From Brachionus plicatilis (Eukaryota > Rotifera > Eurotatoria > Ploima > Brachionidae): a stretch of 64,000 nt of DNA. Location: positions 377,498 to 441,497 of the forward strand of contig QEOQ01000165.1 in NCBI GenBank assembly GCA_010279815.1, in the 5' to 3' direction. The notes under the pieces were generated by a model that was not told the origin of the DNA, searched no databases, and saw only the letters and a program-made list of their open reading frames with translations. This document shows, one piece after another, positions 9,799 to 20,057 of this stretch (position 1 is its first letter; each line of letters opens with the position of its first letter). The translations under genes and the position numbers were made by a program.

Positions 9799-10644
9799 AT
9801 GGTTCATTTTAAAATAAAAGATTTAGAGGAAGCTTTGAAAGATCTGTCGGACAAAAATTCCAAAAAATATATTTTAGACGCTGATTTAAATGATGATTTG
9901 GATATGTTAATGGTAATAACTGGAAAAAATGGAATAGGAAAATCAAGGCTGCTAAAAGTTATTCGTGAATTCATAGTAATCAAAAAGAACGCTTTGTTTC
10001 CAAAGATAATCGTAAGAAAGTTAGATTATGGCGAAGATCCGGATGGCTATGATCCAAATTTAACAAATCATCCTTTGGTGACCCAAGAGATGATTGAAAT
10101 TTTTTTCAACTGTTCATTTGAAAAATGGCAATCGCTGAAGGTAACACAAAAGGGACAAGAGGAAATAAAACTTAAAGGACAAAAAGAAAAAGAACTTGAA
10201 GTAGAGCGTGTCCACATAATATACAAACAAATGATCAAATTGAAAAATAAAAACGAAGATCTTGATAAAATGCCAGATAAATCGATTGGTTTTTTTAACC
10301 ATTTTATTGAATTTAAAAAATATTTTAAAAGACAAATACTGAAAAAAATTTGCTTTGGAAATTTGCAGCAACTTTTATTGTTGAATTCACCTTATGATTA
10401 TGATATTGACAAGATTAATGAAGCTTTCAAAGAAAAAAATTTGTTAAAACAAAAATACGGTCTTGAACTTGAGTTTGGCTACAAAATAGTAAGAAATCAT
10501 GGCAGCATTGTAGAAAAGAAAGACTTGAATGAATTAATTGATTTTGAAAATAAAAACAACCCAAAAATACGAATCAAATTTAGTCAATTATCACCAGGTG
10601 AAAAGTTAATTCTTCATTTATTTGTAATTTGGAAAGATATTGAA
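9799..10644 (+). CDS. RecF/SMC-like ATPase, N-terminal half
   Basis: Opens with ATG at 9799 and encodes about 282 residues before the insertion at 10645 (the frame stops at 10665). The Walker A motif GKNGIGKS is at residues 42-49 and the ABC-type signature LSPGEK at 264-269, separated by about 215 mostly charged residues (QEEIKLKGQKEKELEVER) that may form a coiled coil or insertion domain. This layout matches the AAA_15/AAA_21-type single-chain ABC ATPases related to RecF, SMC and OLD. The Walker B half is in a second frame beginning after 10890. Such proteins are common in bacteria and scattered in some invertebrates, so horizontal origin is possible but not shown. Substrate unknown. Confidence 0.75.
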
Positions 10645-10890
10645 CATATCGAGATTTTTACATGAATTATTGGCATTTTTGAATAAAATGAAAAATGTTT
10701 TGATTGGGTTAATAGAAATCATAATTTTAACAAAAATATTTATTGACCATTTAATTTATATCCCTTGCTCGTCTAAATACTTGTCAAAAAATTTTAAGAT
10801 TTTCCCTTTTAAAATGTTCATTTTGAAAGACTCTAGATCGATTATTTTAATAAATTAAAAAAAACAAAAATGCACAAATATCTCGATATG
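10645..10890. mobile_element. 246-bp insertion with 11-bp inverted ends, splitting the ATPase gene
   Basis: The ends are CATATCGAGAT (10645-10655) and ATCTCGATATG (10880-10890), exact inverses, flanked by similar atattgaa/atattaaa words that could be a decayed target duplication. Removing it would put the two halves of the ATPase at the normal signature-to-Walker-B spacing. There is no GT near its left edge, so it is not an ordinary intron by itself. A small MITE is the simplest reading. Confidence 0.55.
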
Positions 10891-10891
10891 A

Positions 10892-12244
10892 AATATTAAA
10901 ATTGGAACGCATTTGAAACAAACTAAGCAATTAATTTTGCTTGACGAGCCAGACTCTCATTGTGAACCCAACTTGGTAATTAACATGGTAAAATTCATTC
11001 AAAATGTTTTAATCAAAGAACTAAATATTCAAGTGATTATGACATGTCATAATACAACAACGATATTTTGTCTACAATGCACTAATAATTTGTATTTACT
11101 CAAAGAAGATAAAGGTGGAGAGACTGGTCAGAAGAAAGAAATAAATGTAAAATTATCGAAGAGTAATGAAATTGTGATAAGAGATGAATTAGCTTCAAAC
11201 ATTAATTACATGATAGATTTTATGAATTTGAATTTTGACCAACATTACTCTCTGACCAGGGACTATTTTCAAAAAGGTCTTGGAAATAGTTTTGAAAATT
11301 TAATAAAACTGATGACGAATCCTCAAAAGGACTTTTCAAAATGTTTAGAATGCATTCAATCTTTAATTGATAGTGAAACAAGTTTTACTAAAGATCAAAT
11401 TGTTTTTGATGACCAAACACGCTTATTAGAAGAAGTTTGTCTTGACCAAATTAATGAAGACAAAATACATGTGTTTTGGCCTATTAGCTCAGAAAATGAA
11501 GCATGGGATTTTATGATATTCTACAGTCAGCAGTTGTATTTATATCAAGTACAAACAGCACCAAAAAAACTTATAGAACAATTCAAAAAATGTGAAAATG
11601 TTTTAAAAAGAATTGTTAAAAAGCCATATTTTAAATTTTGGATTAGCTCTAAATTTTTTTTTGTTGATTCAAAAAAACCATTAGGTGAAAGAACACATGA
11701 TTTTAAGAAAATATACACGAAAAAAGAAATATTTACAGATAAATTCATTATTGTAGAAGAAGAAACAAAGTCTGAAGATAAATGTATTAAATCAAATACC
11801 CAAATAGAAAATTTCAAATTATCTGAAATTAATAATTTACATTATTTAATAAATCAAGATAAAAAATATTTCAATATGAAAAATATACCCATCCTAATTG
11901 AAAATGTTGAAAATATGGTTGCAGTTGGTTTCGAAGATAAAACAATTAAAATATTCAAGATTTATGGTAAAAAATTGCATTTAGTTTACTCATTAATTGG
12001 ACATAAAGAAAGTTTAAGATATCTAAACTATGATCAAACTAACAACAAATTAATAAGTTCTTGTTCAAAAAGTAAAATTACTTGGATGATTCCAGACAAA
12101 AGCAATATGAATGGGCAAAAAGAAATTTTTTGGTCGATGCAAAAAAGCAAGAACGAAGTTTATAATTTGCCAAAGAAGTTGAGCAGCAAAAAAAAATCGA
12201 ACACAGAAACTCAAAAAAAAATAACAGATTTTTTTAATCCTTAA
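10892..12244 (+). CDS. ATPase C-terminal half: Walker B, WD40-like segment, PIP box
   Basis: About 450 residues. Walker B LILLDEPDSH comes right at the start, followed by the switch/H-loop MTCHN about 40 residues later; these complete the ATP site begun in the 9799 frame. The middle part is unrecognised. Near the C-terminus, VAVGFEDKTIKIFKI followed by LIGHKESLRYLNYDQ reads as one to two WD40-like repeats. The final residues QKKITDFFNP form a canonical PCNA-interacting motif (Q-x-x-I-x-x-F-F) at the very end of the protein, where such motifs usually sit. No ATG starts the domain, so it must be joined to the upstream half by splicing or is a broken gene. A GT at 10624 and AG at 10926 would join in phase but would shorten the ATPase core. 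Confidence 0.7.
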   Translation, partial: NIKIGTHLKQTKQLILLDEPDSHCEPNLVINMVKFIQNVLIKELNIQVIMTCHNTTTIFCLQCTNNLYLLKEDKGGETGQKKEINVKLSKSNEIVIRDELASNINYMIDFMNLNFDQHYSLTRDYFQKGLGNSFENLIKLMTNPQKDFSKCLECIQSLIDSETSFTKDQIVFDDQTRLLEEVCLDQINEDKIHVFWPISSENEAWDFMIFYSQQLYLYQVQTAPKKLIEQFKKCENVLKRIVKKPYFKFWISSKFFFVDSKKPLGERTHDFKKIYTKKEIFTDKFIIVEEETKSEDKCIKSNTQIENFKLSEINNLHYLINQDKKYFNMKNIPILIENVENMVAVGFEDKTIKIFKIYGKKLHLVYSLIGHKESLRYLNYDQTNNKLISSCSKSKITWMIPDKSNMNGQKEIFWSMQKSKNEVYNLPKKLSSKKKSNTETQKKITDFFNP

Positions 12245-12852
12245 ATTTATTATAATTATTATTAACATTATTACAATTCATCCGAATGGCTTGCGCCAAA
12301 GACTCTCACGAGCCGAATGAACCCAATAATTAAAATTAAAATTTAGATTAAGTATTTATTTTTTGAAGAAAAACTTGATAAAATAAAGTAATAAAAGTAG
12401 CTAGTTTTCATAAAAAAAATTTGGTATTTAAGGTCGAATCTATAAAATTTAAATTGTAAAATTTAAATTTTGATTGTTTCTAATTCGAATTTTTCAATAT
12501 GATTTCCAACATATTTAAGTCTTTAATTATGAAATTATAAATTATAAATTTAAATGTATAAAATCTTTTGTTACTTTGTTTTTGCACAAGCGAAATTCTT
12601 CATTTTTTTTTTTTCACATAATTTATTTTTTACATTAGTTATTCAAAAAAAAAAAAAAATTGTTTAAGTCTACAATTTAATGCTATTTTATTTTTACTTT
12701 CAAAAAGCTCTTATTAGGGAGTCCAGAAGATTCTTTCCATTTTCATCGCCATTCCTTATCATTGAGAAGCAAGTTTTGATCGAGTCACTTATTCCATTTT
12801 TTTGCTATCTTTTTTTCTCTCTCAATCTCTTTAATTATAGATTTAGTTCTAT
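12245..12852. other. AT-rich stretch without genes
   Basis: Runs of A and T with several short direct words; no feature supported. Confidence 0.4.
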
Positions 12853-13214
12853 CTATATCAAGTCTGCTTGGGTTTTTTGTTTATTTTTTTGTTCATTTAG
12901 AATTTTGCTTTTAAAATGATTACTCATCCGTTCATGAGATTCGATCGATTCTAGGAGTCCACGCGTAAATTCGTTTTCAAGAAGTCTTTTTGCAAATAAA
13001 GCTTTTGTTTTCTCAATTTTGAGCTCAACTGGTTCGATATCAAGTGCATGAAGTAAGTTTGTGGTCCGGGTTCGTTTATTGAGTCCAAGCATTTTTTTAT
13101 CATTATTCCCTCTAGTGTCTGAAGTTTTTTTATTTCTGTTTTATTGAGATAGCAGTTTTCTATTCCATAATAGATTATCGGTCTAATATAGGTTTTAAAA
13201 AGATAGCTCTTCAC
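12853..13214 (-). pseudogene. LINE D C-terminal domain
   Basis: Two overlapping frames. TYIRPIIYYGIENCYLNKTE and KKLQTLEGIMIKKCL are the conserved segment after the RT thumb in non-LTR elements (the usual form is Y..IRP...YG.E.W). The continuation is shifted into the neighbouring frame at about 13090, so at least one frameshift is present. Confidence 0.65.
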
Positions 13215-13403
13215 ATATGGATCAAGGGTATTGTCTTCAATTCCTATTTGGGCCTTCAGGGTATAATATGATTTTCAGCTTGTTAGTCTCCCCTCTTGTA
13301 GGTGTGTTTTGCACGAGTTATTTTGTGTCATTGCTACTCCTATGTATTTCGGTTTGTCAACTACCTCAATTTTTTGATTATTTAGCTCGAGATTTACTTC
13401 TTT

Positions 13404-13960
13404 TTAGTTATTTATTGTCATAATTTGAGTTTTTGAAGGATTAAATTTAATTTCTCTTTCTTCTCCAAAGTTTTTGCAGATTTTGGGAACTGTTTTTAGT
13501 GATTCTTCACTATCCGTAATTATCAGCATGTCATCAGCATACAAAAGGATCCCTGTTTGTATTCCATTGATTGTTGTCACAAGGTTACTTGCCTCTATTT
13601 TTTCGATCAATTCTTCCACATAAATTGAGAAAAGTTTAGGGTGATAAAGGTCCGCCTTGTTTAACTCCAACATTTGTTTTAAACATAGGTCCAATTTTGT
13701 CTCTATTCTGTACAAAGGCCAGTGAGTTTTCATAATATTTTTTAAGTATTCTCAATATCTCTGGATCAATTTTTCCAATGAGTGTTTTAAGTAATTTTTG
13801 ACGATTTACTTTGTCAAATGCTTTACTAGCATCAATTGCACATATAAATAAGGGTTAACGTTTCATTTTATAATGTTTTATTGTTTCATCTACTACAAAA
13901 ACCGCGTGATTTGTACTTCTTTTCGATTTGAAAGTTTGAGTCTTCATGATTTTGTTTTAT
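13404..13960 (-). pseudogene. LINE D reverse transcriptase core
   Basis: The 13404-13733 frame holds LFSIYVEELIEKIE and the catalytic box LLYADDMLIITDS. Upstream text to 13960 translates, with frameshifts, into AIDASKAFDKVNRQKLL, the A motif of the palm. Both catalytic Asp motifs are therefore still recognisable although the frame is broken. Confidence 0.75.
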
Positions 13961-13979
13961 TCGCTCAAGAATATACATA

Positions 13980-14805
13980 GTTTATATATTTTATTTGTCA
14001 AAATAACGGTCACAAAATTAATAAAGCAAGAAAAATTTTTACAAGTTAAACTATTTTTATATATGTACATTATTAAAATTAATTTATATAATATAAAGAG
14101 TTAATCAATATGTCCTTTTTTTAGATATTTTTTACAAATTTTTTAAAAATAAGTATATTTAAATGCCAAAATAGACTTTTAAGCAATTTCGGTGACTGTG
14201 TCAAAATATTAGTACTTGTGCAAGGGATATTGGAATTAGAATTATCTGGACTAGAAATCGTTTGTTCAAGAGAGGTAACATCTGAATTATCAATTCTCAG
14301 ATTAGAGCGATTACTATCCTCTTCATCATCAGCTGATGAAATCGACTCAGAACTATAACTGGACTCATGATTGTTTTCACTTTCCAAGCCTAAAGAAATA
14401 TCACTACCTTCCATTTTCCTAAATTTTATAAAATTTTTATCAAACAGAACAATCCTAAATGTTCTGTTTTGCTGCGCTTTTTGTAAAACTTAGTTTTGGT
14501 GTCATTACATTAGCATTTATTTAGGTTTTTGATATAATTTTGCAATTTGACTTTTATGTTTCAAAAACGAAAAAATATTTAGTTTTCAAGATTCCAATGA
14601 ATTATTTTTCATTACATGACTCAAAATATTCATTACAAAAAATTTTACTAAATAAAATTGCTTTTTCCAATTTTCAATTTTTGGTTAACTCAGTAATTAA
14701 CGGTTAACCAAATTAAAAATTTCGGTTAACGGTTAACCACATTTTTAAAATAACTAATAACGGCTATTAACCGTTAACCAAATTAGTTAACGGTTATAAT
14801 CCCTA
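13980..14805. mobile_element. hAT-type transposon remnant inside LINE D
   Basis: The right end (14805) reads inward as TAGGGATTATAACCGTTAAC, with at least five more AACGGTTAACC-like subterminal words at 14690-14795. This matches the TAGGG start and subterminal repeats common in hAT elements. The left end is not recognisable and appears deleted, so no target duplication can be checked. Confidence 0.6.
14121..14414 (-). CDS. Ser/Asp/Glu-rich ORF within the hAT remnant
   Basis: 97 aa on the minus strand with an ATG start: strongly acidic and serine-rich for the first 50 residues (SSYSSESISSADDEEDSN), then polar, with a basic-hydrophobic tail. No known domain. Its position just inside a hAT end suggests the disordered N-terminus of a lost transposase. 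It could equally be non-coding. Confidence 0.35.
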   Translation of the reverse strand: MEGSDISLGLESENNHESSYSSESISSADDEEDSNRSNLRIDNSDVTSLEQTISSPDNSNSNIPCTSTNILTQSPKLLKSLFWHLNILIFKKFVKNI

Positions 14806-15279
14806 TTCATTGTCCCACCAGGCATTCGTTTTAAGGTGTTTTTTGATTTTATATCTATTTTTAGAATGACAATCATCTGTTATGGATGATCTCATGATCG
14901 AGTTCAGGTTATTTATTAATTCCGTCAATGCTTTTTTTGACTTATGCTCATCTGCTATTGTTTGTTTAGGAATATTAATATTGCTTAGGTTTTCTTTTAC
15001 CTTATTCTTATATATCAGTCTAAAATCCATGTCATTCCAATTAGGTTTTTTAATTGATTGTGGATTCTTACTTTTAATTTTCATTTGAAAGCTAAATTGT
15101 ATTTCAAATTCAATTGCAAGATGATCGCTGGTATTAATTTTGTTTTTGGTCACATTGAGAATATTTGTTTGAATAATAATTTTGCTTAGGTTTTCATTTA
15201 TCAAGACATGATCGATTCTTGTTCGATTTTTTACCACTGAAGAATGTATAATCAGTTTTCTGGAGATAAATTGTGTCAA
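14803..15279 (-). pseudogene. LINE D endonuclease, C-terminal part
   Basis: 158 aa. RTRIDHVLIN and TSDHLAIEFE are the SDH-containing C-terminal signature of AP-endonuclease-like (EEP) LINE nucleases, which nick the target for target-primed reverse transcription. The frame stops at NAWWDNE, exactly where the hAT element begins. Confidence 0.8.
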
Positions 15280-15433
15280 TACATATAAGTTTTTCTTTCT
15301 CGATTAAATATTTCAGCAAGTAATCGAAATTTGATCGTCGATTCAGATCTGAATTAAAATCACCTATTATCGCAATTTTTGCATTTGAATTGCTTTCATA
15401 AATATTTTTGACAATGTCAAGTATTTTGCTAAT

Positions 15434-15964
15434 CTACTCTTCATGTTCCAACATTGCTTCAGGTTTCCCATTATTGTATTTCATAAATACTCCTTCAAAA
15501 GATATATCATCATCTATTTTACATACTGAAAGACAATCATCATAGAAGGTTATTTGAACTCGTTCGTTAATCTTTTTATTAAATAGCCATGCAGTTCCAC
15601 CAAATGGTCTTCCGCGAGAATGCCCAGCTTTCATTGAGCTCTTGTGCAAAATTTTAAAGTCTGGTCTGAGGATAAGCTTTGCAACTTTATTTGTTTTTAG
15701 CAAGGTCTCTTGAAGGAAAAGTATATTCATTTTTCCGAGAAGTTGGTTTATATAGCAGTGATTTGAGTTGAAATTCCTGCAGTTAAGTGTTCCAATTTTT
15801 AGTGAGTTCTTGACATTATTCTCATTTAGTGTTTGGTACTTGCTTTGTTTACTTTCATTTAAATGGACTTCTTTTTGTGTTTTGCTTCGGTTGATTGTCA
15901 ACTGTGGCTGTGTTGCTTCGTTTAGGTAAGGGGATTTCCATGGCATTGAATAATTTGTTTGCAT
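15434..15964 (-). pseudogene. LINE D endonuclease, N-terminal part
   Basis: 176 aa. LKIGTLNCRNF and the catalytic-Glu block ILFLQET are the first EEP motifs; GRPFGGTAWLF is the conserved G-G loop. A stop after LEHEE and about 155 bp of shifted frame separate it from the C-terminal part. Confidence 0.8.
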
Positions 15965-16583
15965 TTGAGATGATTTCGGGGAATCAGGAGATATTTCATT
16001 TATAACATATGGTTGCTATTCTTTTGATTATCCTAGATTTTCTTTAGGTAAATTCCTAATCACTCTTCTTACTGAATTGTTCCGTATGACATGTATATAA
16101 CGTTTAACATTCTCATTTATGTTGGCCTCTTTGCATTTTTCACGTAGGCATTTATGATTGTGCTGTTGAGCTATTGTCAATTCTGGGTTTAAATAGATTC
16201 TATAAAATTCATTTTTCTCAATTCTAAGCTTCTTTGCTTTAGATAATATTTCATTCCGTGTGACTTCATCATTAATTTAAATTAAGATTGGTGTTGTTAT
16301 GTCAGATTCTGATTTAGGTTTAAATCGGATGACAATTTTTTCAGTTTTTTTACCATCATTAATGAATTCTAAGATCTTTTTTATTTCTTCTTCATCATTC
16401 TTTTTGCGTTCGAGCGCTTCTTTTTTCTTTGATATTGGGACCCCAAAAAACAATCAAGTTTTTTTTTCTTTTCTCTTGTTCGTTTATTTCATCAGATGCG
16501 GAATTTAATACATTAATTTGATATTCGCTCATTACAATAATCAATATGTGGTAAAATGAATGTTTTAAAAAATCGAGTTTCAC

Positions 16584-16849
16584 ATTGAATGATAATTGGC
16601 CACTATACCATAATATAGAAAATCATAATATAGACTGTATAAAGATACCTAAAATATAGATGCAGACTGTAATATCGAATTAATTATGTAGACTATCTTT
16701 TCTATAAAGAAGCTTGGTAAAATTTTTTAAAGTTTTATTTAGATTTAAATATAACTTTAAAAATATTATAACAAGAATTGTATATTTTTCTTTTCTACTT
16801 TAGAATTGTACTTCTTTTTCTTTTTTTTTTTTATTTTATTTTAAACTTT
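16584..16849. other. AT-rich sequence up to the assembly gap
   Basis: Contains repeated a(t)atag(a)ct words at 16605-16700, similar to the repeat at 23266-23518. No LTR or gene was recognised. Confidence 0.4.
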
Positions 16850-17590
16850 NNNNNNNNNNNNNNNNNNNNNNNNNNNNNNNNNNNNNNNNNNNNNNNNNNN
16901 NNNNNNNNNNNNNNNNNNNNNNNNNNNNNNNNNNNNNNNNNNNNNNNNNNNNNNNNNNNNNNNNNNNNNNNNNNNNNNNNNNNNNNNNNNNNNNNNNNNN
17001 NNNNNNNNNNNNNNNNNNNNNNNNNNNNNNNNNNNNNNNNNNNNNNNNNNNNNNNNNNNNNNNNNNNNNNNNNNNNNNNNNNNNNNNNNNNNNNNNNNNN
17101 NNNNNNNNNNNNNNNNNNNNNNNNNNNNNNNNNNNNNNNNNNNNNNNNNNNNNNNNNNNNNNNNNNNNNNNNNNNNNNNNNNNNNNNNNNNNNNNNNNNN
17201 NNNNNNNNNNNNNNNNNNNNNNNNNNNNNNNNNNNNNNNNNNNNNNNNNNNNNNNNNNNNNNNNNNNNNNNNNNNNNNNNNNNNNNNNNNNNNNNNNNNN
17301 NNNNNNNNNNNNNNNNNNNNNNNNNNNNNNNNNNNNNNNNNNNNNNNNNNNNNNNNNNNNNNNNNNNNNNNNNNNNNNNNNNNNNNNNNNNNNNNNNNNN
17401 NNNNNNNNNNNNNNNNNNNNNNNNNNNNNNNNNNNNNNNNNNNNNNNNNNNNNNNNNNNNNNNNNNNNNNNNNNNNNNNNNNNNNNNNNNNNNNNNNNNN
17501 NNNNNNNNNNNNNNNNNNNNNNNNNNNNNNNNNNNNNNNNNNNNNNNNNNNNNNNNNNNNNNNNNNNNNNNNNNNNNNNNNNNNNNNNNN
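16850..17590. other. Assembly gap of 741 N
   Basis: The sequence is unknown. It removes the part of the pol frame directly upstream of the chromodomain. Confidence 1.
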
Positions 17591-18934
17591 ATCGATCATA
17601 GACTAAGTAAAAACAAAAAGTACGAATTTTATGTAAAATGGTCTGGCTTTTCAAATAAGCATAATACATGGGAACCGGCGGAAAATTTTATTGATAAGTC
17701 CACAATCGATAGATATTGGAAAAAGTTAGGAAAAGAGCATCATAAAGATACAAAAACCAAAGCTAGGGGGAAGAAACATCAATTCAATTGGATATCATCA
17801 GTAACAACAGTTACAATAATATGGTTTCTTCTTATCAGTCTCGCAGGTTGTTTTGAAATAAAAGGTAGCTTCTCTGTATGTGATACTCCTACATGGGAAA
17901 CTAGAGATAAATACACAACATTAAACTTAGACGAAAAATGTCATCCGCACCATGTTAACAAAAGAATATGGATTAGAAAAGACTTAAAATTTATGAGAAT
18001 CACTCCGTTGGTACGGCAAAGCTTAACAATTGACGGAACTGGCTATGAGTGTTCAATCGTAGAAACATTCATTGAAACATTTAAAAACTTCTTTGGTGCT
18101 GAATCTAAGGATGAACAAATAGTTATTAGAAAAATGTCTAAAGAAGAATGTTTTATAATGGAATTTACTAAAAAATGCCTTGGCAATGTAATGATATGTA
18201 AAGACAACCGATGTCTTTTTTCTAAACCGGCACAACCTTCGTACCATTGGCTTAAGACTTCTTATGCGTACGGGCTTGTATGCTCATTGAGGTATGTTAA
18301 TTTACAAAGTGAAAACTCGAAAATATACAACTGTGGTATCGAAGATTTGGAATGTAAAACTGAAAATTCGATATTTATCTGGAATAAGACAATAATCAAC
18401 AAATGTCCCTTTAGGAGACTGGATTCAATGTCACTAAACACATCTTTTGACAACATATTTAGCAATTCATTGGGTAACCTAATATTCAAGATTATTAACA
18501 AAACGGTTTACTGTGACATTGAAATGTTTGAAACATCAGAAGGCTTATTTTTTACGAAGAATAAAACGAATTTAGCCAAAAATAAAAATGAAATTGGGAC
18601 AATCCACGAATTACTACTAGCTGATACAGATAACATAGAACTAAAAACGTATAATCTCATTGATAAATTAAAAGAAAATATTTGTTTAAGTAAATTGAGG
18701 TATTTAAAAATTATGTCACTTGTCGAAGATAATTTTGACATTATAAAAGACACAGATCATGACATAATAACTTACTCGAGATATGGTATTGTCTATGTTC
18801 CTGTTTGTACTGTTATTGAAAAAATAACAATCGAAAATAATGCTAATTCCTATAAAGATCCTAAAGTTAAATTTCAAATAAACGGTACTGAGTCGTACGG
18901 ACATCTAGTATTATTAGGAAAGAGTCAAAATTAA
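17591..18934 (+). pseudogene. Ty3/gypsy-like element: chromodomain of pol joined to envelope-like protein
   Basis: Open from the gap edge to 18934, about 447 codons. The first 46 residues are a chromodomain (YEFYVKWSGF and HNTWEPAENF are its aromatic-cage signatures), which in chromoviral Ty3/gypsy elements ends the integrase and targets integration to chromatin. After a basic linker comes a hydrophobic segment (TVTIIWFLLISLAGCFEI) that looks like a signal peptide or membrane anchor, and then a cysteine-rich region with several N-glycosylation sites: an envelope-like ectodomain fused in frame to pol. The frame ends at 18934 and the protein evidently continues in another frame to 19533, so a frameshift lies at about 18900-18935. 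The 5' part is lost in the gap. Confidence 0.7.
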
Positions 18935-19134
18935 TCAGTTGTGATGATCGAACGTACTGGATACGTAATATATTAGATAAAAACATTAGTATAAGGTTTA
19001 ATAGAAAAGATTTTGAAATAACTTACTGGAAAAAAGGGATAGAAATAAATAACGAAATTAGCGAACTAGATAGTTTAGAATTCAATCATATAAATTTATT
19101 ATTAAATTATAGTGATAGAGAAAGGAACTCAGTA

Positions 19135-19533
19135 ATGAATGAATATTTTAAAAGCGATACAGAAGTGTACATTGCATCACACCTAGAAAGTGTTAGAAAA
19201 GGGTCAATGGACAAAATATCTGAATTTTTTGATACAGTCACAATAAAGAAACAGAGATTAATTCTTAAAATTGTAGGGTTAATTCTTTTCTTTATTATGC
19301 TTTGGTTCATAGTTAAAATAATAGTTAAGATGTTTAAATTCATTTCATTTATTTATAAAATATTTAGCAGAAAAAATATAAGAAATAATCCGAGAATAAA
19401 CAACACTGAAGAAATAGCTCAGGTCCATATAGAAGAAAACAATAGCGAATCATATGAACTTGCAATTCGAAATATGTTTAAATTAACAGAACCAAATTCT
19501 AAAAAAAAAAAAAAAAAATTAAATGTATGGTGA
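19135..19533 (+). pseudogene. Envelope-like protein, C-terminal membrane anchor and tail
   Basis: 132-codon frame; the same frame is open back to about 18920, so the ATG at 19135 is probably internal. A single strong transmembrane helix (IVGLILFFIMLWFIVKIIVK, about residues 45-66) is followed by a basic then polar cytoplasmic tail. This is the layout of a type I envelope C-terminus and completes the ectodomain encoded upstream. The homopolymer run A(17) at 19501 lies near its end. Confidence 0.6.
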
Positions 19534-19714
19534 ATGGACTGAAACAAACAATACCAATCAAGCAACTTACCTGGATATTTTTTTTTCTTTCTTCAGATCA
19601 TCTTTATTTTTTTTTTATTTAAACTTTAAATATTTTGACTCGATAAAGTAAAATATTTTTTATATTTTCTATTTTCCTATCATCAGGGTCGATGATGGCT
19701 TAACCCGGGGGATC

Positions 19715-20032
19715 TGTTACCCACACTTTAAGCACTCACTCACTTGATGATCAACTCGTGTTTAAATCATATATAGAGAATACGTGACTATATTATTAAT
19801 GTTATTAATATGTTATTAATTAACACGCCTCGCAATACTTCTAGAATCAGAATGGAATCCTATTCTAGAAGATTCATTATTCCTAACGAGATACAGATGT
19901 CAACGCTATATATAAGAAACGAACACAATCCTTTTGAGAAGACATTATATTATATTATTATATTTTTATATATATATTTATATTATTGCAATAAACTATT
20001 AAACAACTATCCTTGTTATTCTTCCAGTAACA
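19715..20032 (+). mobile_element. 3' LTR of the Ty3/gypsy-like element
   Basis: 318 bp bounded by TGTTAC and GTAACA. A purine-rich cccgggggatc precedes it, as expected for the polypurine tract. A TATA-like TATATATAAG lies near 19907 and AATAAA at 19990. The 5' LTR is not in the assembled sequence, so a target duplication could not be checked. Confidence 0.75.
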
Positions 20033-20057
20033 GGCCTTATTAATTCATTTAAAAATA

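Larger units (their letters stand above)
12853..16583 (-). mobile_element. Decayed APE-type LINE, family D (ORF1, endonuclease, RT)
   Basis: The order on the minus strand is: an ORF1-like start (16.58-16.3 kb; KRKKNLIVFWGPNIKE, typical of LINE ORF1), endonuclease (15.96-14.81 kb), reverse transcriptase (13.96-13.40 kb) and C-terminal domain (13.21-12.85 kb). Several frameshifts and stops break it. A hAT end (about 13980-14805) interrupts the junction between endonuclease and RT. The 3' terminus was not defined. Confidence 0.8.

Noticed and set aside
10624..10927. Standard GT/AG intron in the ATPase gene
   Set aside because: It joins in phase but has no polypyrimidine tract and removes conserved spacing between signature and Walker B; kept only as an alternative.
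16778..17590. Start of the 718-residue plus ORF at 16778
   Set aside because: The pre-gap residues are hydrophobic low-complexity translation of T-rich DNA and the gap intervenes; only the part after 17590 is supported.
16836..17669. Minus-strand ORFs of 250-277 residues across the gap
   Set aside because: They consist almost entirely of undetermined residues from the N run; no real coding evidence.
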